Source: Tepidimonas alkaliphilus (GTDB taxonomy: Bacteria; Pseudomonadota; Gammaproteobacteria; Burkholderiales; Burkholderiaceae_C). Taken from it: 64,000 nucleotides of DNA. Shown here in pieces: positions 1-8,552 of the stretch (its first letter is position 1; every line of letters begins with the position of its first letter). Position numbers and translations under genes: made by a program. The stretch is taken from NCBI RefSeq assembly GCF_007556595.1, contig NZ_VJNB01000009.1, forward strand, positions 1 to 64,000. Direction: 5' to 3'. The notes under the pieces were generated by a model, which had not been told where the DNA came from, searched no databases, and saw only the letters and a program-made list of their open reading frames with translations.

Positions 1-1
1 G

Positions 2-100
2 GTCATTGTGGACACCGCCGGGCGGCTGCCAACGCAGCTGCACCTGATGGAGGAGCTGCGCAAGGTCAAGCGCGTGGTGGCCAAGGCCGAGCCGGGCGCG
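2..100 (+). pseudogene. ftsY: Internal fragment of ftsY (SRP receptor GTPase)
   Basis: The first 33 codons read as the middle of the FtsY G domain, with the GTPase motif DTAGR followed by LPTQLHLMEEL and ending at AKAEPGA. FtsY is the signal-recognition-particle receptor that docks ribosomes making membrane proteins. The homology stops abruptly. The frame then runs through unrelated residues (RRRRTFPLESET) to a stop at 137-139, and the rest of the G domain is absent. The N-terminus of the same gene lies on the opposite strand immediately downstream (99-137), so the gene is broken and inverted here. A fold-back assembly or amplification chimera at a contig end is more likely than a real rearrangement. 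Confidence 0.75.
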
Positions 101-137
101 CGCCGCCGAAGAACTTTTCCTTTAGAAAGCGAAACAT
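99..137 (-). pseudogene. ftsY: N-terminal fragment of ftsY, divergent from the M16 genes
   Basis: On the minus strand an ATG at 137 opens the peptide MFRFLKEKFFGG. This resembles the short basic start of FtsY in related bacteria (MFxFFKKKF type). After about 13 codons the frame enters the reverse complement of the ftsY internal fragment and loses all similarity. The natural arrangement was probably ftsY divergent from the M16 peptidase operon, sharing the palindromic promoter at 153-172. The two ftsY pieces meet in a GC-only stretch around 97-105. The identification rests on a short peptide plus the adjoining internal fragment. Confidence 0.55.
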
Positions 138-152
138 AGTCTGGGCACTGCC

Positions 153-172
153 TAGAATGGAGCACCATTCTA
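153..172. promoter_or_regulatory. Perfect inverted repeat in the divergent ftsY / M16 promoter
   Basis: TAGAATGG-AGCA-CCATTCTA is a perfect 8-bp inverted repeat with a 4-base spacer. Each arm supplies a TAGAAT hexamer that could serve as a -10 box, one facing the M16 operon and one facing ftsY. It could be a symmetric divergent promoter, an operator, or both. No good -35 element is visible on either side. Confidence 0.45.
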
Positions 173-1635
173 TGAAAGCGTCGAAACTGTTACCGAATGC
201 CCTCGGTATGCGCCCGCGCGCGGCGGCGAGGCGAGCCGCATGGCTGGCGATGGCGCTGCTGGCCGGCGCGGCGCTGGCCGATTCCTCGGCGCCAGCTGCC
301 GCGCCCGACGCGCCGCCGGCCGCGGCGTCGCTGGAGGCCCCGGCCGCCGCGCGCCCGCACGTGACCACGCTGCCCAACGGCCTGACGGTGATCGTGCAGG
401 TGGACCGCCGCGCCCCCACGGCGGTGCAGATGCTGTGGCTGCGCGTCGGTGCGGTGGACGAGACCGACCGCGAGGCCGGCGTGGCGCACGTGCTGGAGCA
501 CATGATGTTCAAGGGCACACCGACGCTGGCCGAGGGCGAGTACTCGCGCCGCATCGCCGCGCTGGGCGGGCGCGACAACGCCTTCACCGCGCGCGACGTC
601 ACCGCCTACCACGTGCAGGTGCCTGCCGGCGCGTTGCGCGAGGCGATGGCGCTGGAGGCCGAGCGCTTCGCGCGCAACGCCTGGACGGCCGAAACCTTGC
701 AGCGCGAGCTGGCGGTCATCCGCGAGGAGCGGCGCCAGCGCATCGAGGACGATCCACAGGCGCAGTTTTATGAGCAATTCATGGCCACCGCGCTGGTGGC
801 GCACCCGTATCGCCGTCCGGTGATCGGCTGGATGGCCAACTTGGAGGCGCTGGACGCCGCCACCGTGCGCGCGTTCCACCAGCGATGGTACGCGCCGAAC
901 AACGCCGCGCTGGTGGTGGTGGGCGACGTCGAGCCGGCCCAGGTGGTGCGCTGGGCCGAGGAGCTGTTCGGCGCGCTGCCGCCGCGCGTGCTGCCGGCGC
1001 GCGCGCCCGAGGCCGAGCCCGAGCAGCGCGGCGCGCGTCGATTCGAGTGGCTCGGGCGCGTGCGTCAGCCTTCGCTGCTGATCGGCTGGCGCGTGCCGCG
1101 CCTGCCGCATCCGGACGACGACAGCGAGGCCGCGCGCGACGCGCTGGCGCTGGCGCTGCTGGCCGGCGTGCTGGATGGGCACAGTGCGGCGCGGCTGGAG
1201 CGCGCGCTGGTGCGCCCGCCCGATGGGCGGCGGCTGGCGGATGCGGTCGGCGTCGGCTACGGTCTCGGTGGGCGCGGGCCGGAGCTGTTCCTCGTCTCGG
1301 CCACGGTGCGGCCAGGGGTGGAGCCGGCGCGCGTCGAGCAGGCGCTGCGCGAGGAGATCGCGCGCGTGGCGCGCGATGGCGTCAGCGACGCCGAGCTGCG
1401 CCGCGTCAAGAACCAGTGGGCGGCGGCGGAGGTGTTCAAGCTGGATTCGCCGTTTGCGCAGGCGCGCGAGCTCGGCCAGCAGTGGGCGCTGGGCTGGCCG
1501 CCGGATGCGCAGGCGCGGCTGCTGGCGCGCGTGCAGGCGCTCACCGCCGCCGACGTGCAGCGGGTGGCGCAGCGCTACTTCGGCGAGCGGCAGATGACGG
1601 TGGGCTGGCTGCTGCCGGAGGAGGGCGCCCGATGA
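172..1635 (+). CDS. M16 family zinc metallopeptidase (catalytic partner), exported
   Basis: M16 (pitrilysin/processing peptidase-like) protease of about 487 residues. The inverted zinc motif HVLEH (HxxEH) is present, and further down the conserved glutamate region EERRQRIEDDP. A hydrophobic stretch ending ALLAGAALA before DSSAP looks like a signal peptide, so it should act in the periplasm. Starts at 157, 172 and 208 are all possible. 172 is used here because 157 lies inside the predicted -10 element, while 208 would give the neatest signal peptide. The stop overlaps the next gene (ATGA), which encodes a second M16 protein without the zinc motif. The pair probably forms a heterodimer, as in many bacteria. 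Confidence 0.88.
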   Translation: MKASKLLPNALGMRPRAAARRAAWLAMALLAGAALADSSAPAAAPDAPPAAASLEAPAAARPHVTTLPNGLTVIVQVDRRAPTAVQMLWLRVGAVDETDREAGVAHVLEHMMFKGTPTLAEGEYSRRIAALGGRDNAFTARDVTAYHVQVPAGALREAMALEAERFARNAWTAETLQRELAVIREERRQRIEDDPQAQFYEQFMATALVAHPYRRPVIGWMANLEALDAATVRAFHQRWYAPNNAALVVVGDVEPAQVVRWAEELFGALPPRVLPARAPEAEPEQRGARRFEWLGRVRQPSLLIGWRVPRLPHPDDDSEAARDALALALLAGVLDGHSAARLERALVRPPDGRRLADAVGVGYGLGGRGPELFLVSATVRPGVEPARVEQALREEIARVARDGVSDAELRRVKNQWAAAEVFKLDSPFAQARELGQQWALGWPPDAQARLLARVQALTAADVQRVAQRYFGERQMTVGWLLPEEGAR

Positions 1636-2981
1636 AGGGCTTCGTGGCACGATGGCGCATCGCGGCGCTGGCGCTGCTGACGTGGGGGATGCTGTGGGCA
1701 CCGGCGGCCTGGGCTGGCCCGGCGATCGAGCACTGGGTGCGACCGGACGGCGCGCGCGTGTACCTGGTGCGCAACGACGCGCTGCCGATGCTGGACGTGC
1801 GGCTGGAGTTCGACGGCGGCAGCCGGCGCGACCCGCCGGCGCAGGCGGGGCTGGCCGGCGCGGTGGCGCTGATGCTCGGCAAGGGATCGGCGGCCTGGGA
1901 CGATCAGCCGGCGCGCGACGAGGAGGCGCTGGCGGAGGCGTGGGCCGACCTGGGGGCGCAGTGGTCGGCCACGGCGACGCTGGACCGCTTCAGCCTCGCG
2001 CTGCGCACGCTGACGCGCGCGGACGTGCTGGAGCCGGCGGTGGCGCTGCTGGCGCAGCAGCTGGCCGCGCCGGCGTTCGACGAGGCGGTATGGGCGCGCG
2101 AGCGCGAGCGCCTCGTGGCGGCCTGGCGCCAGGCGCAGGCGCAGCCGGAGACGCGCGCGCAGCGGCTCTACGCCGAGGCGCTCTACCGCGGCCATCCATA
2201 CGGCCGCGAGGCCACGCCCGAGACCTGGGCCGCGATCGACGCGGCGGCCATGCGCACGTTCTGGCAGCGCCACGCGCGCGCCTGCGACGCGCGGCTGACC
2301 TTTGTCGGTGCGGTCGATCGGGCGCAGGCCGACGCGATCGCCGCGCGGCTGCTGGCGGGCTGGGCCGCGCACGGCTGCACGAAGCTTCCGGCGTTGCCGG
2401 AGGTGGAGCCGCTGCCCGAGGCGCGCACGATCGCCGAGCCGTTTGCCGGCGCGGCGCAGGCGCAGATCCTGATCGGCCAGCCGGGCGTGGCGCGGCGCGA
2501 TCCGGACTTCCTCGCGCTGCAGGTGGCCAACCACATCGTCGGCGGCGGCGGCTTCACGTCGCGCCTGATGCGCGAGCTGCGCGAGCGCCGTGGCCTGACT
2601 TATGGGGTTTACAGTTACTTTTTGGCCGGGCGGCACGCTGGCGCCTGGACGGTGACGATGCAGACCCGGCCCGATCAGGCCCAGCAGGCGGTGGCGCTGA
2701 TCCACGACGTGCTGCACCGCTTCGCCGAGGAGGGGCCGACCCCGCAGGAGCTGGCCGAGGCCCAGCGCAGCCTGGTGCAGGGGCATGCGCTCAAGCTCGA
2801 CAGCAACCGCAAGATCGCCGACCAGGTGGCGGCGCTGGCGTGGGCGGAGCTGCCGCTGGACGAGCTCGACACCTGGCCGCGGCGCGTGCAGGCGCTGACG
2901 CGCGACGATCTGATGCGCGCCTGGCGGCGCGTCATCGACCCGCAGCGGCTGGTCACCGTCGTCGTCGGAGGCGCGCCGTGA
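1632..2981 (+). CDS. M16 family peptidase-like protein, non-catalytic partner
   Basis: About 449 residues, starting MKGFVARWRIAALALLTWGM with a cleavable signal peptide ending near AAWA. It has the two-domain M16 fold signature, including the C-terminal GLTYGVYSYF region typical of the family. Where the active partner has HxxEH, this one reads GAVALMLGKG, so it lacks the zinc ligands and is probably catalytically dead. Such proteins usually pair with an active M16 subunit and shape its cavity. The ATG overlaps the stop of the upstream M16 gene, indicating coupled translation. Its own stop overlaps the GTG start of rsmD. The substrate is unknown. Confidence 0.87.
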   Translation: MKGFVARWRIAALALLTWGMLWAPAAWAGPAIEHWVRPDGARVYLVRNDALPMLDVRLEFDGGSRRDPPAQAGLAGAVALMLGKGSAAWDDQPARDEEALAEAWADLGAQWSATATLDRFSLALRTLTRADVLEPAVALLAQQLAAPAFDEAVWARERERLVAAWRQAQAQPETRAQRLYAEALYRGHPYGREATPETWAAIDAAAMRTFWQRHARACDARLTFVGAVDRAQADAIAARLLAGWAAHGCTKLPALPEVEPLPEARTIAEPFAGAAQAQILIGQPGVARRDPDFLALQVANHIVGGGGFTSRLMRELRERRGLTYGVYSYFLAGRHAGAWTVTMQTRPDQAQQAVALIHDVLHRFAEEGPTPQELAEAQRSLVQGHALKLDSNRKIADQVAALAWAELPLDELDTWPRRVQALTRDDLMRAWRRVIDPQRLVTVVVGGAP

Positions 2982-3583
2982 GCGCGCCGGTGCGCCGCGG
3001 CGCGCCGCCGGGCGAGGTGCGCATCGTCGGCGGGCGCTGGCGGCGCAGCAAGCTGCCGGTGCCGCCGCTGCCGGGCCTGCGTCCGACGCCCGACCGCGTG
3101 CGCGAGACGCTGTTCAATTGGCTGGGTCAGCACCTGCACGGCTGGCGCTGCGTCGATGCGTTCGCCGGCACCGGGGCGCTGGGGCTGGAGGCGGCTTCGC
3201 GCGGCGCGGTGGAGGTGGTGCTGGTGGAGCGCCAGCCGCAGCTGCTGCGCGCGCTGCACGAGCACGTGCAGCGGCTGCAGGGGGCCTCCGACGTGGTGCG
3301 CGTGGTCGGCGGCGAGGCGCTGGGGGTGTTGGCGGGGCTGCCGGCGGCGCGTTGGCACTTGGTGCTGCTCGACCCGCCGTTCGACGGCGGCGCGGCGCTG
3401 TTCGAGGCCGCGCTGCGCCAGGCGCGCCGGCTCGTCGCCGCGGACGGCCTGGCCTACCTGGAGGCGCCGCAGCCGTGGGACGAGGCGCGGCTGGCGAGCC
3501 TGGGTTGGGCGGTGCAGCGCCACCTGCGCGCCGGGCAGGTGCACGCGCACCTGCTGCGCCCGCTCGATAATCTGCAGCCATGA
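2978..3583 (+). CDS. rsmD: 16S rRNA (guanine966-N2)-methyltransferase RsmD
   Basis: 201-residue class I SAM-dependent methyltransferase that modifies G966 of 16S rRNA during 30S assembly. Visible marks are the N-terminal GEVRIVGGRWRRSKL and RPTPDRVRETLFNWL, the SAM-binding DAFAGTGALGLEAASRGA, and the catalytic-type motif LLDPPF. The start is GTG at 2978, overlapping the preceding TGA (GTGA). This is chosen because the next in-frame starts would remove the conserved N-terminal RNA-binding segment. The 3' end overlaps coaD by ATGA, so the two are translationally coupled. rsmD-coaD is a common pairing in proteobacteria. Confidence 0.93.
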   Translation: MSAPVRRGAPPGEVRIVGGRWRRSKLPVPPLPGLRPTPDRVRETLFNWLGQHLHGWRCVDAFAGTGALGLEAASRGAVEVVLVERQPQLLRALHEHVQRLQGASDVVRVVGGEALGVLAGLPAARWHLVLLDPPFDGGAALFEAALRQARRLVAADGLAYLEAPQPWDEARLASLGWAVQRHLRAGQVHAHLLRPLDNLQP

Positions 3584-4095
3584 CCGAGTCCGCCGTTCCC
3601 TCCCTTTCGCCGCGCGTGGCCGTCACCAGCGGCACCTTCGACCCGATCACGCTCGGGCACGAGGACGTCATCCGTCGCGCGGCGGCGCGCTTCGAGCGCC
3701 TGATCGTCGCCGTGGCGGCGGCGCACCACAAGACGACGCTGCTGCCGCTGCAGGAGCGGCTGGCGCTGGTGCGCCAGGTGCTGGCCGACTGCCCCAACGT
3801 CGAGGCGCACCCGTTCGACGGCCTGATCGTGGACTTCTGCCGTGCGCACGGCGCCGGCACGATCGTGCGCGGCCTGCGCCACGGCACCGACCTCGACTAC
3901 GAGACGCCGATGGCCACGCTCAACGCCCGGCTTGCCCCTGGCGTTGAGACGGTGTTCCTGCTGCCGCAGCCGCAGCTGCAGTGCATTTCCAGTACCCTCG
4001 TGCGCGAGATCGTGCGCCTGGGCGGCGACGTGTCCGCGCTGGTCAGCGCGCCGGTGGCGCAGGCGCTGCGCGCGGCTTGCGCGGCGTGCGGCTGA
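3580..4095 (+). CDS. coaD: Pantetheine-phosphate adenylyltransferase (PPAT)
   Basis: 171 residues. It catalyses the penultimate step of coenzyme A synthesis, transferring AMP from ATP to 4'-phosphopantetheine. The nucleotidyltransferase signature is clear: SGTFDPITLGH (TxGH-type motif) near the N-terminus, RGLRHGTDLDYE in the middle, and ISSTLVREI near the C-terminus. Length is close to the usual 160-170. It is the fourth gene of the M16-M16-rsmD-coaD run and starts inside the rsmD stop codon. The panB and panC genes of the same pathway lie near 61 kb. Confidence 0.96.
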   Translation: MTESAVPSLSPRVAVTSGTFDPITLGHEDVIRRAAARFERLIVAVAAAHHKTTLLPLQERLALVRQVLADCPNVEAHPFDGLIVDFCRAHGAGTIVRGLRHGTDLDYETPMATLNARLAPGVETVFLLPQPQLQCISSTLVREIVRLGGDVSALVSAPVAQALRAACAACG

Positions 4096-5063
<968 letters not shown>

Positions 5064-5107
5064 CGATGCAGGCCCTCGTGCGCGTGGCGTCGCCCGCGCA
5101 TCATCCC

Positions 5108-5138
5108 ATGAAACGCAAGGCCCGCGCGAGGCGGGCCT
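5108..5138 (-). terminator. Probable rho-independent terminator of rplY
   Basis: A perfect 8-bp GC-rich stem (5118-5125 with 5131-5138, 5-base loop GCGAG) lies between rplY and pth. Read on the minus strand it is followed by TTGCGTTTC, a weak T-rich tail. It could terminate the prs-rplY transcript or only attenuate read-through into pth. Confidence 0.5.
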
Positions 5139-5204
5139 GCAGAAGCGCCGTCCGCCTCAAGAGCGGTTGGCGTGGGGCTGGGGGCTGCGCGGCCCCCGCG
5201 GGCG

Positions 5205-5837
5205 TCATTTCTTGCCCTTCTTGCCCTTCTTGTCGTCGGCAGCCGCAGCGGCGGCCTGCGGCTCGGCCACCACCTCTTCCACCGGCTCCACCACGGTGGC
5301 GATCGTCGGGTTGGGCTTGCCGTGCGTGACGACCTTGACGCCCGGGCCAAGCTTGAGGTCGCTGACGTGCAGGCTCTGGCCCTTGTGCAAGTGGCCCAGA
5401 TCCACTTCGATAAAGTCGGGCAGCTGGGTGGCCAGGCACTCGATCTCCAGCTCGGTGACGACGTGGTTGATCAGGCACTTGTCGGTCTTGACCGCCGGGC
5501 TGTTGTCGGCGTTGACGAAGTGCAGCGGCACCTTCTTGCGCAGGCGGGTGGTTTCGTCCACGCGCTGAAAGTCCACGTGCAGCACCTGCGGCTTAAACGG
5601 GTGATACTGCACATCACGCAGCACCACTTTGGTGGTTTGGCCGCCCAGCTCCATCTCCAGAATGGAGGTATGGAAAGCCTCCTTTTGCACCGCTTGCCAC
5701 AGGGCGTTGTGGTCGAGCTCGATTGGTTGCGGCGGCGTGCTGCCGCCATAGACGATGCCCGGCACCTTGCCGGCGCGGCGCAGGCGGCGGCTCGCACCCG
5801 TGCCCTGCGCTTGACGCTCGAAAGCGACAAATTTCAT
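5205..5837 (-). CDS. rplY: Large ribosomal subunit protein bL25 (Ctc form)
   Basis: 210 residues. It is the long, general-stress-type (CTC/TL5) form of L25, which binds 5S rRNA. The N-terminal 5S-binding domain starts [33 protein letters not shown] beta-rich C-terminal domain follows, then an Ala-rich linker ending in the basic repeat KKGKKGKK. The ATG at 5837 matches the family start; the frame is open further upstream but is not conserved. It follows prs on the same strand, the usual order in Burkholderiales. Confidence 0.95.
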   Translation of the reverse strand: MKFVAFERQAQGTGASRRLRRAGKVPGIVYGGSTPPQPIELDHNALWQAVQKEAFHTSILEMELGGQTTKVVLRDVQYHPFKPQVLHVDFQRVDETTRLRKKVPLHFVNADNSPAVKTDKCLINHVVTELEIECLATQLPDFIEVDLGHLHKGQSLHVSDLKLGPGVKVVTHGKPNPTIATVVEPVEEVVAEPQAAAAAADDKKGKKGKK

Positions 5838-5897
5838 TGGATGACACTCCAAACAACGAGGTGGGGCGGCCGCGACCAGCGCGCCCCAGTTGAGAAT

Positions 5898-5915
5898 GCC
5901 GCACAAATGTGCGGC
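5898..5915 (-). other. Hairpin between prs and rplY
   Basis: GCCGCACA-AA-TGTGCGGC type inverted repeat (7-8 bp stem, small loop) starting 14 bases after the prs stop. Read on the minus strand it has no T-tract after it, so it is not a standard terminator. It may stabilise the prs mRNA end or attenuate transcription into rplY. The role is inferred only from position. Confidence 0.35.
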
Positions 5916-5928
5916 GCCACAAAAAAGC

Positions 5929-6924
5929 TTAGGCCGCGGCCACGGCGGCCTCCATTTCGGCAAACAAGCTCATGACCGACTCGCCGCTGGCGATGCGCGC
6001 GATCGTTTCGGCGATCAGCGGCGCGACGGTCAGCTGGCGGATCTTGCCGCAGGCGCGCGCCGCGTCGCTGAGCGGGATCGTGTTGGTGACGACCAGCTCA
6101 TCCAGCGCGTCGCCGCGCGCCACGCGCTCCACCGCCGGGCCGGACAGGATCGGGTGCGTCACGTAGGCAAACACCTTGGCCGCGCCGCGCGCCTTGAGCA
6201 CCTCGGCGGCCTTGACCAGCGTGCCGGCGGTGTCCACCATGTCGTCCATGATGACGCAGTGGCGGCCCTCGATGTCGCCGATCACGTGCATGACCTCCGA
6301 CACGTTCGGCTTGGGGCGGCGCTTGTCGATGATGGCCATGTCGCAGTCGAGCTGCTTGGCCAGCGCGCGCGCGCGCACCACGCCGCCGACGTCGGGCGAG
6401 ACCACCAATAAATCGGGGTGGTTCTTTTGTTTGAGGTCGCGCAGCAGCACCGGCGACGCGTAAATGTTGTCCACCGGGATGTCAAAGAAGCCCTGCACTT
6501 GGTCGGCGTGCAAATCCATCGTCAGCACGCGCTCCACGCCGACCACCTGCAGCATGTTGGCCACGACCTTGGCGCTGATCGGCACGCGGCTGGAGCGCGG
6601 ACGCCGATCCTGGCGCGCGTAGCCAAAGTAAGGGATCACCGCCGAAATCCGCGCGGCCGAGGCGCGCTTGAGCGCATCGACCATGATGACGAGCTCCATC
6701 AGGTTCTCGTTGGTCGGCGGACAGGTCGGCTGGATGATGAAAACGTCGCGCGCGCGCACGTTTTGGCCGATTTCGACCATCACTTCGCCGTCGGAGAACC
6801 GACCGACATGGGCCTGCCCCAGCGGCGTGCCCAGATACTGGGCAATCTCGGCAGCCAGCGCGGGATTGGCGTTGCCGGTAAAAAGCATGAAGTCAGGCGT
6901 GGGCGCTGGCGTCGAGCGTTCCAT
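5929..6924 (-). CDS. prs: Ribose-phosphate pyrophosphokinase (PRPP synthase)
   Basis: About 331 residues, class I PRPP synthase. It makes phosphoribosyl pyrophosphate from ribose 5-phosphate and ATP for purine, pyrimidine, His, Trp and NAD synthesis. The N-terminal core is [15 protein letters not shown]. The ATP-binding region includes RFSDGEV, and the PRPP-binding loop is [13 protein letters not shown]. The first possible start (6930) is TTG, so the ATG at 6924 is preferred. The tRNA-Gln gene lies only 27 bases upstream, so prs is probably transcribed from the tRNA promoter. rplY and pth follow. Confidence 0.96.
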   Translation of the reverse strand: MERSTPAPTPDFMLFTGNANPALAAEIAQYLGTPLGQAHVGRFSDGEVMVEIGQNVRARDVFIIQPTCPPTNENLMELVIMVDALKRASAARISAVIPYFGYARQDRRPRSSRVPISAKVVANMLQVVGVERVLTMDLHADQVQGFFDIPVDNIYASPVLLRDLKQKNHPDLLVVSPDVGGVVRARALAKQLDCDMAIIDKRRPKPNVSEVMHVIGDIEGRHCVIMDDMVDTAGTLVKAAEVLKARGAAKVFAYVTHPILSGPAVERVARGDALDELVVTNTIPLSDAARACGKIRQLTVAPLIAETIARIASGESVMSLFAEMEAAVAAA

Positions 6925-6951
6925 GGTCAACCGGCGTTGGGAGGATGAATT

Positions 6952-7028
6952 TGGCAGGGGAGGAAGGATTCGAACCCTCGCATGTCGGAATCAAAATCCG
7001 ATGCCTTAACCAGCTTGGCGACTCCCCT
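6952..7028 (-). tRNA. tRNA-Gln (anticodon TTG)
   Basis: A 77-base cloverleaf read on the minus strand. A 7-bp acceptor stem pairs AGGGGAG with CTCCCCT, followed by discriminator G and an encoded CCA. The anticodon arm GGATTTTGATTCC presents TTG. The T arm contains GGTTCGAATCC. It is placed directly in front of prs with no room for a separate prs promoter, which suggests the tRNA is cut from a tRNA-prs transcript. Confidence 0.93.
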
Positions 7029-7099
7029 ACACAGGCTTGCTGCTGACGCGGCACGCCTTAGTCGCTTTTCGCAAGACCGTTGTCGGCTGCGAGACTTGA

Positions 7100-7105
7100 A
7101 TTATA
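7100..7105 (-). promoter_or_regulatory. -10 box of the tRNA-Gln/prs promoter
   Basis: A consensus TATAAT hexamer on the minus strand about 72 bases upstream of the tRNA-Gln 5' end, in the only clearly AT-rich spot of this gap. The -35 is weak. It is the best candidate for driving tRNA-Gln, prs and rplY. Confidence 0.5.
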
Positions 7106-7148
7106 GCACGTTTTAGATCCCGTGCTGAGCGGGGGAGGCCGGTTGCGC

Positions 7149-8015
7149 TTACCAGGCGGCAAGCGGCAAGCGCGGCAGCGTCGGACCGCGCCAGATCGTC
7201 CAGCCTGCCGGCCAGCGCGCTGCGTCCTCCAGCCCGGCGGGAGCGCCCGCCGGCAGCACGGCAAAGACCGCGCTGCCGGAGCCGCTCATGCGCGGGGCGA
7301 GCCCCAGGTCGCGCAGACGCTGCAGCGCCTGGGCCACATCGGGGCACAAGCGCGCGGCCACCTCCTGCAGGTCGTTGCCGCCCCAGCGCAGCAGGGGATC
7401 GGCCTGCAGCCGTGCCAGCGCCTCGGTCACGACGGCGCGCGGCGTGGCGCGCGGCAGGTCCGGCGCGCTGAATACCGCAGCGGTCGGCACGCCGCTGGGG
7501 GGCTTGACGACCAGCAGCTCGCGCGGCGGCAGCTCCACCGGCGTGAGCCGCTCGCCAATGCCCTCCACCCACGCCGGCCCCGGCCCGAGGAAGAACGGCA
7601 CGTCGGCGCCGAGCGTCGCCGCCAGCGCCGCCAGCCGCGCGCGCGGCCAGTGCAGCCCCCACAGGCGGTTGAGGCCCAGCAGCACGGTGGCGGCGTCGCT
7701 GGAGCCGCCGCCGAGTCCCGCCTGCTGCGGCAGGCGCTTGTCCAGCGCGATATGCGCGCCAAGCGCCGTCCCGCTGGCCTGCTGCAGCGCGCGTGCGGCG
7801 CGCAGGCACAGGTCATTGACTGGCAGGCCGGCGCTCGCGTGCAGATCCTCGCGGCTCAGTCCCCCGTCGCGGCGCAGCTCGAGGTGAATCACGTCGTGCC
7901 AGCCCAGCGGCACGAACAGCGACTGCAGCTCGTGGTAGCCGTCGGCGCGGCGGCCAACCACGTGCAGAAACAGGTTGACCTTGGCGGGGGCAGGCAAATC
8001 GAGCAGGCGCTGCAT
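7149..8015 (-). CDS. ispE: 4-diphosphocytidyl-2-C-methyl-D-erythritol kinase
   Basis: 288-residue GHMP kinase. It phosphorylates CDP-methylerythritol in the MEP route to isoprenoid precursors. The N-terminal substrate region is LPAPAKVNLFLHVVGRRADGYHEL. The ATP-binding glycine-rich GHMP loop appears as GLGGGSSDAA, and the C-terminal GHMP motif as LAPRMSGSGSAVFA. Start at ATG 8015, 15 bases after lolB. The order lolB-ispE-(tRNA)-prs is conserved in betaproteobacteria and suggests one transcription unit. Confidence 0.95.
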   Translation of the reverse strand: MQRLLDLPAPAKVNLFLHVVGRRADGYHELQSLFVPLGWHDVIHLELRRDGGLSREDLHASAGLPVNDLCLRAARALQQASGTALGAHIALDKRLPQQAGLGGGSSDAATVLLGLNRLWGLHWPRARLAALAATLGADVPFFLGPGPAWVEGIGERLTPVELPPRELLVVKPPSGVPTAAVFSAPDLPRATPRAVVTEALARLQADPLLRWGGNDLQEVAARLCPDVAQALQRLRDLGLAPRMSGSGSAVFAVLPAGAPAGLEDAARWPAGWTIWRGPTLPRLPLAAW

Positions 8016-8030
8016 GGCGATTGCGTTTCG

Positions 8031-8552
8031 TCAGGGCCGCTGCCACGCCAGCCGCAGCTCCACCACCGGCGCGGGCGCGTCGCGGCGCGCGTGCAGCCGG
8101 CCCTGCGCGGCGTCCAGCTGCAACAGCGTCCAGCCCGGCACGTTGGCGGGGCGCCCGTCCAGCCAGTCGAACAGTGCCGGCAGCGGCAGCGCCGCGCCGG
8201 TCAGCGCTTCGGTCAGCGCCGCCACGTCGGCGTAGCGCTGCGGCTCGGCGTCGGGGCGCTCCAGCCACGCCCCGCCGTCGTCCCAGCGCACGCGCGCCGC
8301 CAGCTGGCCCAGCGGGGTGCTCAGCAGCAGCTCGCCGCGCTGCGGCGCGCCGCGCAGCTCGAAGCCGGCGCTGGCGCGCTGCGGCGGCTCGCCGTGCACC
8401 GTCAGCGCCAGCCGCCCACTCCAGCCGGAGGTGGCAGTGTCGGCGGGGGAGCGCGGCGGCGGGGCCGCGCAGCCGGCCAGCAGTGCGGCGGCCAGCGCCA
8501 ACCCGATCCCGCGTCGTCGCCAGGCGGTCACCGAGCGCGCCCCGATCCTCAC
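8031..8552 (-). CDS. lolB: Outer membrane lipoprotein receptor LolB
   Basis: About 173 residues. LolB takes lipoproteins from the periplasmic carrier LolA and inserts them in the outer membrane. It is itself a lipoprotein: a signal sequence with a lipobox LLAGC puts the lipidated Cys at residue 28. WSGRLALTVHGEPPQRASAGFELRG-type beta strands follow. The GTG at 8552 overlaps the TGA of the upstream TPR gene (GTGA); another GTG at 8531 would also leave a usable signal. The context between the TPR lipoprotein and ispE is the usual one for LolB in this group. Confidence 0.85.
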   Translation of the reverse strand: MRIGARSVTAWRRRGIGLALAAALLAGCAAPPPRSPADTATSGWSGRLALTVHGEPPQRASAGFELRGAPQRGELLLSTPLGQLAARVRWDDGGAWLERPDAEPQRYADVAALTEALTGAALPLPALFDWLDGRPANVPGWTLLQLDAAQGRLHARRDAPAPVVELRLAWQRP

